Shown piece by piece: positions 20,582 to 27,619 of a DNA stretch of 41,189 nt. Numbering within the stretch: position 1 is the stretch's first letter; every line of letters starts with the position of its first letter. Under the pieces are notes generated by a model that ran no database searches, was not told the origin of the DNA, and saw only the letters and a list, made by a program, of their open reading frames with translations. The position numbers and the translations under genes are program-made. The stretch comes from Clostridium punense (GTDB lineage Bacteria; Bacillota; Clostridia; Clostridiales; Clostridiaceae): NCBI RefSeq assembly GCF_017874425.1, contig NZ_JAGGLL010000032.1, forward strand, positions 1-41,189, given 5' to 3'.

Positions 20582-20767
20582 TTATTTAATATATTCCTTT
20601 GATTAATGAAAACCTTAATTTTTTTATATGTAAGTAATGGGTCATAAAGATGAGAGACAAGTCTTAAATAAAAGTACAAAAGGAAAATAAATGTATATAG
20701 ACTTGAAAATATAAATAGATTAAACATTTTATTTTATGTCAATACTACTCTAAGAGGTGATTAATTC

Positions 20768-21043
20768 ATGAAAATTGCAGTTTCACGTGAATATGATAAT
20801 ATTGCACAGGAACTATCTAATAAAGGTTTTGAGGTTTATTTAGAAAATGAAAAAAATGAAAATTATGACGTAATAATATGTAATTTAAAAAATGATGACT
20901 TAATAAAATATAACTTTGGAAATACCTATAAAAAAGATGGCACATTAATTATAGATAAAGGCAGTAAATCAGTGAATGATATTGAGAATATAATTAAAAG
21001 TAGAGAATTTAACGTTAAGGATAAGTATGAGCATAATATGTAA
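20768..21043 (+). CDS. YkuS/UPF0180-like small protein
   Basis: A protein of 91 residues. GAGGTGAT lies about 7 bases before the ATG, supporting a real gene. The N-terminus (MKIAVSREYDNIAQELSNKGFEVY) and the following YDVIICNLKNDD strand resemble the YkuS family, a single alpha/beta half-domain of about 80 residues. No catalytic motif is visible; the C-terminal ~20 residues are charged. YkuS has no known function. The 5' coding DNA includes GTTTCACGTGAA, the core of parS, but the flanks do not match. Confidence 0.6.
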   Translation: MKIAVSREYDNIAQELSNKGFEVYLENEKNENYDVIICNLKNDDLIKYNFGNTYKKDGTLIIDKGSKSVNDIENIIKSREFNVKDKYEHNM

Positions 21044-21331
21044 TTCTGTATTATTATAATAAACTTGTGACCTTACATTACAATTATATATTAATCCTAA
21101 AAGCTAATTGGTATTTTATATTTAAATAATTTTAAAATTTACATTTATTATTCTATAAAGCAATTTGTATTAAAAAAATAAGCTAGATACAAGTTGAGTT
21201 CGCTAGGCATGCCTACATACGGGGACTAAATATTACTATGTGATAATTTGTGTTTTAAATAATTCAAATTGTGTATAATTTAAGTACTTGCATGGATAAA
21301 GTGAAAATGTATGTTTAGTTATTTTTTCTAT

Positions 21332-21347
21332 TGTTTCATGTGAAACA
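21332..21347. promoter_or_regulatory. parS-like site 3
   Basis: TGTTTCATGTGAAACA, the same sequence as sites 1 and 2 read on the other strand, inside a longer 13-bp-arm palindrome (TTCTATTGTTTCA-TG-TGAAACAATAGAA). It is in gene-free DNA, so it cannot be explained by coding constraint. A short T-run follows, but no gene ends nearby. Confidence 0.72.
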
Positions 21348-21565
21348 ATAGAACTTTTTATTATACAATTTAGCTTAATAGGAATTAATATAAGGAACTC
21401 ACTCGAAATTTAAATGGTATATTTAAGATGTGGTATATTTTTATACAAATATAGCTTTAAATTACCTATTATTAACTTTAGAAAGTGTAAGAATTAATAT
21501 CATCTTAGTTATTAATAAGCATAAGATTTATGACCTTAGTAAAAAAATGATGAGCATATAATTTC

Positions 21566-21619
21566 ATAACTAACAAAAACTTGGCTCCATAACTGTAGAG
21601 TTAAGTTTTTGTTAGTTAT
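21566..21619. repeat. 17-bp perfect inverted repeat
   Basis: ATAACTAACAAAAACTT (21566-21582) and its exact complement AAGTTTTTGTTAGTTAT (21603-21619) around a 20-base loop. No gene lies within 300 bases on either side and no T-run follows. Could be a non-coding RNA, a decayed mobile end or a cruciform site. Confidence 0.65.
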
Positions 21620-21947
21620 ATGTGAATATGAAAGAAAGTTATTATATTAATATATAAAATGAAATAAAGATGGTGAATAAATATAGATAATTTTATTTTG
21701 CATTCTCTTTAATATGAGTTGTTAAAAATTATTATATAATGAAAAAATAATATTTAAAGATATTATTTAAACTCATAGGCTTATGATTCAAATCATTAAA
21801 ACCTAAGGTTATTTAGATGATATAGAAGAAGAATTAGAAAAGTATTTAGAAAAATGAGAAAGTTTAAAAATATATATTTATACGTTGTTTATCACTGAGT
21901 TACTATTATGCTTAAATCTAATATTACAAATTTCTACTATATGAGTT

Positions 21948-22562
21948 TTAACTTTCTAAATTACTTATTAGTTCAGTAACTATATCTTTTGAGAGATGGA
22001 CAGAGCTTTTTTTACCTCCTATAGTTTTTAAGACTGTATGATAAATTCCAGTAGATATTGCTTCGGCAAGTTTCATAACTACATATAGGCGAGTATTTTG
22101 AAGTACCATAAATTCTAAAGATCCAGAAATATTCACAATACCAGTGATACTTAAATCACCAACTTTAGGTAAGTCTTTATTAAGAGCTGCACCAGGGCTT
22201 AGAGGTTTTGATTCTATAACAACCTTTCCTACATTTTGTAGAGCTCCTAAAGAGGCATCTATTGCAATTATAAAAGGATCAATATGTTTTACATGTATAT
22301 CATTTAATACATCCCTTATGTTTTTAGCATGAACAGGATTCTCTAGGTTTCCATAAATATGAACCTTGTCCCTAATTAAAAATTTCAACTTATCTCCAAC
22401 TAATGGTCCTAGACTATCTCCAGTAGACCTATCAGTTCCAATACATAATATTACTATTTCTTTATTAGATTTAATAACAGGCAGTAATTCTTTTGATAAG
22501 GCTTCTCTAATGTTATAAGCACAATCATGGGATAAAGAATCAAAAGTTAATTTGTTAATCAT
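21948..22562 (-). CDS. yyaC: Spore protease-like protein YyaC
   Basis: A 204-residue DUF1256/YyaC protein, related to the germination protease GPR and [NiFe]-hydrogenase maturation proteases. Diagnostic segments: CIGTDRSTGDSLGPLVGDKL, IYGNLENPVHAKN, AIDASLGALQNVG and LSPGAALNKDLPKVGDLSITG. The acidic residues of GTDRSTGDS and AIDASLG are where the protease fold binds its metal. Found in spore formers; made in the forespore in Bacillus. AGGAGGGG lies 7 bases before ATG 22562; an in-frame start 11 codons upstream is rejected. It is transcribed against the replication fork. Confidence 0.93.
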   Translation of the reverse strand: MINKLTFDSLSHDCAYNIREALSKELLPVIKSNKEIVILCIGTDRSTGDSLGPLVGDKLKFLIRDKVHIYGNLENPVHAKNIRDVLNDIHVKHIDPFIIAIDASLGALQNVGKVVIESKPLSPGAALNKDLPKVGDLSITGIVNISGSLEFMVLQNTRLYVVMKLAEAISTGIYHTVLKTIGGKKSSVHLSKDIVTELISNLES

Positions 22563-22583
22563 AAATGAACCCCTCCTATATAA

Positions 22584-22613
22584 AATTATTGACATATAAA
22601 AGGGGTTGTATAC
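22584..22613 (-). promoter_or_regulatory. Candidate sigma-F promoter of yyaC
   Basis: On the minus strand GTATA (22609-22613), 15 bases, then GTCAATAATT (22584-22593). This fits the B. subtilis sigma-F consensus GywTA-N15-GgnrAnAnTw at all but one weak position. The predicted start, near 22577, leaves just enough room for the ribosome site. B. subtilis yyaC belongs to the sigma-F regulon as I recall it. Confidence 0.4.
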
Positions 22614-22824
22614 TTTTATTTATAAATATTTCCACAAGATAAACTGGTTTATAAAATGTTTTTTAAGTAAGTAAATAATTAAGAGCCAGTTTGTAGAAAT
22701 GTATTAAAGTTTATGAACTTTGAAAAACAAATATTCCTCATGAGAGTAAAAAGTCCCAAAGTATAAGTTCAATAATATTTTTGCTTTATAATATTTCAAG
22801 GGAACAAACTTTACTTTTAAAATA

Positions 22825-22869
22825 AATAACTTCTAAAGCTATTGATTAAAATTAACTTTAGAAGTTATT
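22825..22869 (-). terminator. Terminator after the cysteine desulfurase-like gene
   Basis: AATAACTTCTAAAG (22825-22838) and CTTTAGAAGTTATT (22856-22869), a 14-bp stem, followed on the minus strand by TATTTTAAAA. It lies about 48 bases past the stop of the minus-strand gene. The rest of 22614-22916 shows nothing further. Confidence 0.75.
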
Positions 22870-22916
22870 GAAGTGCTTTTATGTGGTTATTATAATGTAA
22901 GCTTTTATTTTAAGGT

Positions 22917-24080
22917 TTATCTATAGTTTGAATTATTTATTACTTTATTGATAGCTGAAAGTGCATATTTAACATCTTTTAAATCATTAAAATATCCAAA
23001 GCTAAAACGCAAAGAACCATTTGGATAAGTACCAATGGCCTTATGGGCTAAAGGTGCACAATGAAGTCCTGTTCTAGTAGTTATTCCATACTCTGAGTCT
23101 AGATAAAACCCAAGTTCGCTATTATCTATTTTGCTTGAATTAATAGATATAGTTGAGGTTCTGTGAGCAACATCCTTATGTCCATAAACTTGGATCGTGG
23201 GAATATTTAAAACGCCCTCTATGAATTCTTTTGTTAAGAAATCCTCATGCTCCTTAATAGCAGTTAGTCCTTCGGCGTTAATAAACTTAATTCCTTCAAG
23301 TAAGCCAGCAATACCAGGGCCATTCATGGTTCCGCTTTCAAATTTATCAGGTAGAAAGTTTGGTTGAATTATATCAGAAGATACACTTCCAGTTCCACCT
23401 TCTATAAGAGGGGTACAAATGTTATTAAATTCCTCACTAATTAAGAAACCACCGATTCCTTGCGGACCAAATAAGCTTTTATGACCAGTGAAAGCAAGTG
23501 CACTACAATTTAGTTCATCAAAATTCAGGTCTAAAACACCAGCAGTTTGAGCACTATCGATAATAAAATAAATCCCTCTTTCCTTACATATATTGCCAAT
23601 GTCTATAAGTGGTTGTATAGTACCAGTAACATTTGACCCATGAGATAGTACTACTAGCTTAGTATTAGATTTAATTTTCTGTTTAAATTCATCTATACTT
23701 ATTTCCCCAAGAGTATTTGCATTTAAAATATCTAGTTCTATGGTTCCAGCATTAGATAGGCTATTTAATGTTCTTAAGGTGCTATTGTGATCCATTGCGG
23801 AAGTGATTACATGCCATCCAGCTTTAACAGACCCTTTTATGAGCATATTTAATGAGTAGGTTATATTTGGAGTAAAAATTACATTTTCAACCTGTTCAAA
23901 GTGGAAAAAATTTGACAGGGTATTTCTAGCTTCAAAGATTACCTTGTTTCCTTTAAGAGAAGAACTAGAGGCACCTCTTCCTGGATTTGCACCAATGTTT
24001 GTCATGTAGTTCATTATGGCATTATAAACTGAAGTTGGCTTAGGAAAGGTAGTTGCAGCATTATCTAAATATATTTGCAT
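22917..24080 (-). CDS. Cysteine desulfurase / selenocysteine lyase family aminotransferase
   Basis: A class V PLP enzyme of 387 residues. Start MQIYLDNAATTFPKP, substrate-side H98 in MDHNS, PLP-contacting D175 in DSAQTAG, Schiff-base lysine K201 in FTGHKSLFGPQG, and cysteine C341 in TGLHCAPLAHKA that could carry the persulfide or perselenide. It is the shorter subfamily (EF2568 type) often encoded near selenium genes, distinct from housekeeping IscS/NifS. AGGAGG before the ATG. It faces yedF and the DUF3343 gene divergently, suggesting joint S/Se handling. Confidence 0.85.
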   Translation of the reverse strand: MQIYLDNAATTFPKPTSVYNAIMNYMTNIGANPGRGASSSSLKGNKVIFEARNTLSNFFHFEQVENVIFTPNITYSLNMLIKGSVKAGWHVITSAMDHNSTLRTLNSLSNAGTIELDILNANTLGEISIDEFKQKIKSNTKLVVLSHGSNVTGTIQPLIDIGNICKERGIYFIIDSAQTAGVLDLNFDELNCSALAFTGHKSLFGPQGIGGFLISEEFNNICTPLIEGGTGSVSSDIIQPNFLPDKFESGTMNGPGIAGLLEGIKFINAEGLTAIKEHEDFLTKEFIEGVLNIPTIQVYGHKDVAHRTSTISINSSKIDNSELGFYLDSEYGITTRTGLHCAPLAHKAIGTYPNGSLRFSFGYFNDLKDVKYALSAINKVINNSNYR

Positions 24081-24129
24081 AGTAAATAAGTCCTCCTTGC
24101 AATAATGTTAATAAATTTAATAGGCAATT

Positions 24130-24154
24130 CAAATAGATATAAGTTATCTATTTG
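24130..24154. repeat. Inverted repeat upstream of the desulfurase-like gene
   Basis: CAAATAGATA-TAAGT-TATCTATTTG, a perfect 10-bp inverted repeat centred about 62 bases before the ATG on the minus strand. Placement fits an operator; no T-run. Its regulator is unknown. Confidence 0.5.
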
Positions 24155-24291
24155 TAATAAAAATAGTTATTGCTAATTTCCTTTGATATAATTAAAGAAT
24201 ATACTAATAAAATTAGAATATACACGTATTATAATAAATATATTAAGAGGAAAATTCAATATTGTAGAATATTTATTTAATTTGCAATGCT

Positions 24292-24310
24292 ACCACTTTA
24301 AAGTAGTGGT
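24292..24310. repeat. Short inverted repeat in the divergent gap
   Basis: ACCACT-TTAAAGT-AGTGGT, a 6-bp GC-richer repeat in an A/T-rich region, between the two divergent selenium-associated genes. Possibly a control site for either one. Confidence 0.35.
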
Positions 24311-24451
24311 GTGATGAATTAACATATAAGTGAGTAAGCTAAACTTATTAGAATTAAGTAATATATATATTAGAATAATATCATAATATAAAGGTTAATA
24401 AAAATATTTAAAACCTATAAGAATAAAGGGGGAAGACTTTAAGTCGACATT

Positions 24452-25045
24452 ATGAGTAATATAATTAATTGCAAGGGAATGAATTGCCCACTTCCAGTAG
24501 TGAATACAAAAAAATACTTTGATACTATAGAAAAGGGAATAAGTACTACTATAGTAGACAATGAAGTAGCTAAAAATAATATAATTAAGTTTGTGGAAAA
24601 TAGCGGCTTTAAATATGAGGTGGAGGAAAGAGATGGCCTTTATCATATATTAATAACAAAGGGTGAAGGCATCAAAGAGGATAAATCTTCAGAGGTTAAA
24701 GAATCCAATGATGAAATTTTTACTATAGTTGTAGGGTCAGATAAATTAGGTAATGGTGATGATGATTTAGGCATAGCTTTAATGAAAAGTTATTTATTTG
24801 CCTTATCTGAAGCTGAAAAAATTCCGAATAACTTAATTTTTCTTAATAGCGGTGTAAAATTAGTTGTAGAAGGGTCCTTAGTTTTAGATAGTCTAGAAAA
24901 ACTTCAACAAAGAGGTGTTGAAATCCAAAGCTGTGGACTATGTCTTGATTTTTATAAAATAAAAGATTCATTAAGAATTGGTGAAATTACAAACATGTAT
25001 GCTATAATAGAAATTATGAATAACTCTAAAACTATAAAATTATAG
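24452..25045 (+). CDS. yedF: Selenium metabolism protein YedF
   Basis: A protein of 197 residues in two parts. Residues 1-75 are TusA/SirA-like, with the CPxP motif as C12-P-L-P after C7 (NCKGMNCPLPVV). Residues about 88-197 are DsrE-like, with IVVGSDKLGNGDDDLG and a second cysteine pair C161/C164 (CGLC). This matches the YedF family associated with selenium metabolism in anaerobes, often beside selD; no selD is in the window. The AAAGGGGGAAG site is about 18 bases before the ATG with a small GACTT-T-AAGTC hairpin between. DUF3343 follows after 23 bases. Confidence 0.88.
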   Translation: MSNIINCKGMNCPLPVVNTKKYFDTIEKGISTTIVDNEVAKNNIIKFVENSGFKYEVEERDGLYHILITKGEGIKEDKSSEVKESNDEIFTIVVGSDKLGNGDDDLGIALMKSYLFALSEAEKIPNNLIFLNSGVKLVVEGSLVLDSLEKLQQRGVEIQSCGLCLDFYKIKDSLRIGEITNMYAIIEIMNNSKTIKL

Positions 25046-25068
25046 CATAATAAATAGGAGAGATTTTA

Positions 25069-25320
25069 ATGAATAATTTTTATATATTAACTTTTAATAA
25101 TACTCATGAAGCAATGAAAGCTGAGAGTGCGTGTTTAAGTTCACAAATAAAGGTTATTATGATGCCAACTCCAACTTATATAACAAAAAGCTGTGGTATA
25201 AGCCTTAGAGTAGGTAAAGGTGATTTTGAAGGCTTAAAAGAGCTCATAAGCGATAATAAAATAACTTATAAAGGTGTATTTGAATTGAACGAAAATATTC
25301 TTAAACAAGTTGAGTTGTAA
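25069..25320 (+). CDS. DUF3343 putative Se/S carrier protein
   Basis: A protein of 83 residues. Its centre, PTPTYITKSCGISLRV, with C42, is typical of the DUF3343 (Se/S carrier-like) family; the start FYILTFNNTHEAMKAE is also family-like. Such proteins may hand over sulfur or selenium on a cysteine. AGGAGAG lies before the ATG. It directly follows yedF and both probably share a transcript ended at 25332-25371. Confidence 0.85.
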   Translation: MNNFYILTFNNTHEAMKAESACLSSQIKVIMMPTPTYITKSCGISLRVGKGDFEGLKELISDNKITYKGVFELNENILKQVEL

Positions 25321-25331
25321 GAATATAGTAT

Positions 25332-25371
25332 AAAAAATAAGTAATGTCTATGGAGATATTACTTATTTTTT
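25332..25371 (+). terminator. Terminator of yedF-DUF3343
   Basis: AAAAAATAAGTAAT and ATTACTTATTTTTT form a 12-14 bp A/T stem with a 12-base loop ending in T-run, 12 bases past the stop. The rest of 25372-25635 is AT-rich; nothing else is seen. Confidence 0.8.
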
Positions 25372-25635
25372 ATATAATATACATATAGGTTTTTATAAGA
25401 ATTTAAAAAACTTTAAAGTTTGATTAATATTAGGTAAATATTAAATTATAAATTAAACTTTTTAATATGTGATCTCCAGTAATGAAAATTAATTTCACTA
25501 TAAGGTTACTGAATGAAAACCTAGTTTATAAATATATAAACTTTATTAGAACATATACTTATGATTTTCAATCTAAGTTTCTAAGCTAGAGTTATAGGTA
25601 TTACATAATAGGTATAAAGATAGGAGTCTGATTAT

Positions 25636-25839
25636 ATGAAAGAATTTGATTTACATGATATTGTTGAAACAAAGAAAACTCACCCTTGTGGCAGCAAACA
25701 GTGGGAAGTTATAAGAGTTGGAGCAGACGTTAAAATAAGATGCTTAGGCTGTGATAGAATAGTAATGTTACCTAGAAATAAGTTTGAGAACAGCATTAAG
25801 AAAATAGTTAAAAAAGGTGAAGAAAAGGGAGAAAAATAA
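25636..25839 (+). CDS. DUF951 family protein
   Basis: A 67-residue DUF951 protein. Sequence pattern: VETKKTHPCGSKQWEVIRVGADVKIRCLGCDRIVMLPR. Cysteines in HPCG and the CLGC pair suggest a small zinc-ribbon or metal-binding fold. The C-terminal tail is lysine/glutamate-rich. Function unknown in the family. AGGAG is 8 bases before the ATG. It stands alone between two terminators. Confidence 0.9.
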   Translation: MKEFDLHDIVETKKTHPCGSKQWEVIRVGADVKIRCLGCDRIVMLPRNKFENSIKKIVKKGEEKGEK

Positions 25840-25841
25840 AC

Positions 25842-25872
25842 AAGCAGAGCAGGTTAGCTCTGCTTATTTATT
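25842..25872 (+). terminator. Terminator after DUF951
   Basis: AAGCAGAGC-AGGTTA-GCTCTGCTT, a perfect 9-bp stem, then ATTTATTTAT, 2 bases past the stop. Confidence 0.85.
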
Positions 25873-26288
25873 TATATATTATATGATAAAATACTTATTA
25901 TATAATTATAGATATAATTTCTACATTATATGAAAACTTTAAGTAGCTTATATTAAAGAAAATGCAATTATATTTTTATGTAATAGCTTTATTACATTCT
26001 ATATACAATAAAATCTTTAGTATTTTTACCATTTTAGGATAAACTTATTAAGGAAAATAAACAAGAGAGATTTAAAACATATGAACTCTTGAAGTGAAAG
26101 TATTGATAATGAAAGAAAAATAATATTTAAGTTATATATCTTAATTTATAAGTATATGTAATAATGGGAATATATAGTATAATTATATTATCCATTTATT
26201 GTAAAAATTTTTAAAAGCTTTCTGTTGTTGCATAAATATAGAAAAAAAACTAAAATAGATTTATAACCTCTGGGAAAGGGTGGTTTAG
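25873..26288. other. AT-rich gap before the MazG-like gene
   Basis: About 415 bases with no gene on either strand and no recognisable structure beyond A/T tracts. A promoter for the next five genes should be here; TATAAT near 26177 is a candidate -10 but has no clear -35. Confidence 0.5.
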
Positions 26289-26606
26289 GTGAGAAAAGAA
26301 GATTTTAATATTATGTCCAATGTTAAAGTAGTAGAAGGGTTAAAGGCAGAACTACTATGTGCTATAGGTGACCTTTTCAAGCTTTTAAGTAAGGGCAGCA
26401 ATATAGCACAAGAAGCATTACTAGACTGCATATCTGGTGCAATAATAATGTTATATATATTAGCAGAGAAATTAGGATATTCACATCTAGCCGTTGATGA
26501 AAGTATGAAGAGAAAGTTAAAAATAGGTATGGTTGAGGACGATCAGATGGAAAGAGAGGGAAAAAGTTTAAGTAAACTTTATAATCACATAAGAGAAAGA
26601 AGTTAA
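26289..26606 (+). CDS. MazG-like family protein
   Basis: A protein of 105 residues, resembling the small MazG-like family seen beside yybS/gdpP in clostridia. It is mostly helical: LKAELLCAIGDLFKLLSKG, then IAQEALLDCISGAIIMLYILAEKLGY. MazG proteins are all-alpha NTP pyrophosphatases with ExxE metal ligands; the only acidic pattern here is weak, so activity is doubtful. The start is GTG, with AAAGGGTGG 6 bases upstream; an ATG eight codons later is an alternative. DUF2232 follows after 11 bases. Confidence 0.65.
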   Translation: MRKEDFNIMSNVKVVEGLKAELLCAIGDLFKLLSKGSNIAQEALLDCISGAIIMLYILAEKLGYSHLAVDESMKRKLKIGMVEDDQMEREGKSLSKLYNHIRERS

Positions 26607-26617
26607 AGGAGGGAATC

Positions 26618-27616
26618 ATGGAAAAAACAAAATTTAATACTAATGCAATGGTAGAAGCAGCACTTATGGCAGTTTTTGTTATAGTTATATTAATTGTAAC
26701 CGGTTATGTGCCAATTTTATCTTTCTTTGGTACTTTAATTTTACCAATACCCATTGCAGTATTATATTTAAGACAAAACTTTAATATAACTCTAAGCTGT
26801 ATAGTGGTAAGTACAATAATTACTGCACTTTTGTTTAATCCAATAATATCAATAAATGCAGCAATTAATTATGCTTCAATAGGATTAACCTTAGGTTACT
26901 GTATAAAAAGCAAAAAAAGCGCTTACGTTACTGTGTTAATGCTAACTTTAGCTTGTATTCTAACAAATATTTTAAGTGCTCTCATAATGCTTGTTTTTAT
27001 AGAAAAAACTAGCTTGATAACTTTCTTAACTGATTCAGCCAACACTGCTATAAATAGTTTTAAAGCTTCTTTTGAAGAAGCTAGAAGTTATTATGTGAAC
27101 ATGGGAGTTAGTGGTAAACAGTTAGAGCAAATGGATCAAGCACTGACTATGATAAATATAGAAAATATGCTACTCATGTTACCAGTAAGCATTTTATTTT
27201 ATGGATTTATGGCAGCTTATATAAACTATATAGTTTCAATAAAAGTTTTAAAAAAATTAAGATATAAGATAGAGGAAGTTTTACCTTTTAGTAATTTCTA
27301 TGTTTCCAACTTAGTAGGAGCTGCATTAATTGGAGTTACTTGTATTGGTATTATATTAAGTGGAAAAAATGTTTATGGAGCTGAGTATTTCTATAAATCT
27401 ATGATTTCTATAATAAAATTTATTTTCATTTTAAATGGTGTTGCAGCAGCTTCATATTTCATGGAAAAAAAGAGATTATTATCTAAAAGGGTTACTACTT
27501 TACTAATATTCTTTTCTTTTATCGTTGGATTAGGAGAACTATATTTTACTATTGGTTTTGTAGAAATGATATTTGACTATAGAAGACTAGACCCCTATAG
27601 AATAAGAAAGGTGTAG
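26618..27616 (+). CDS. YybS family (DUF2232) membrane protein
   Basis: A 332-residue integral membrane protein with about eight hydrophobic segments, beginning VEAALMAVFVIVILIV and including GTLILPIPIAVLYLRQ and a C-terminal FSFIVGLGELYFTIGF. A soluble loop at about 140-180 is rich in charged residues. This is the DUF2232/YybS family, encoded in front of gdpP in Firmicutes; distantly similar to ECF-transporter S-components. Substrate and role unknown. AAAGGAGGG precedes the ATG; gdpP starts 3 bases after the stop. Confidence 0.88.
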   Translation: MEKTKFNTNAMVEAALMAVFVIVILIVTGYVPILSFFGTLILPIPIAVLYLRQNFNITLSCIVVSTIITALLFNPIISINAAINYASIGLTLGYCIKSKKSAYVTVLMLTLACILTNILSALIMLVFIEKTSLITFLTDSANTAINSFKASFEEARSYYVNMGVSGKQLEQMDQALTMINIENMLLMLPVSILFYGFMAAYINYIVSIKVLKKLRYKIEEVLPFSNFYVSNLVGAALIGVTCIGIILSGKNVYGAEYFYKSMISIIKFIFILNGVAAASYFMEKKRLLSKRVTTLLIFFSFIVGLGELYFTIGFVEMIFDYRRLDPYRIRKV

Positions 27617-27619
27617 TTT

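Larger units (their letters stand above)
21044..21947. other. 0.9-kb gene-free, AT-rich stretch
   Basis: No credible gene on either strand. It contains the 12-bp perfect palindrome TAGGCATGCCTA at 21204-21215 in an unusually GC-richer patch, a parS-like site at 21332-21347 and a 17-bp perfect hairpin at 21566-21619. Such a long empty stretch is unusual in this otherwise compact region and could be decayed genes or centromere-type DNA. Confidence 0.6.

Noticed and set aside
20780-20792. GTTTCACGTGAA inside the YkuS-like gene as a fourth parS
   Set aside because: The core has the canonical CG centre, but the outer four bases do not match, and it is coding sequence; too weak to call without binding data.
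21812-21857. Possible gene remnant (GYLDDIEEELEKYLEK followed by stop)
   Set aside because: Only 16 codons, with an in-frame stop directly upstream; not enough to support a pseudogene.
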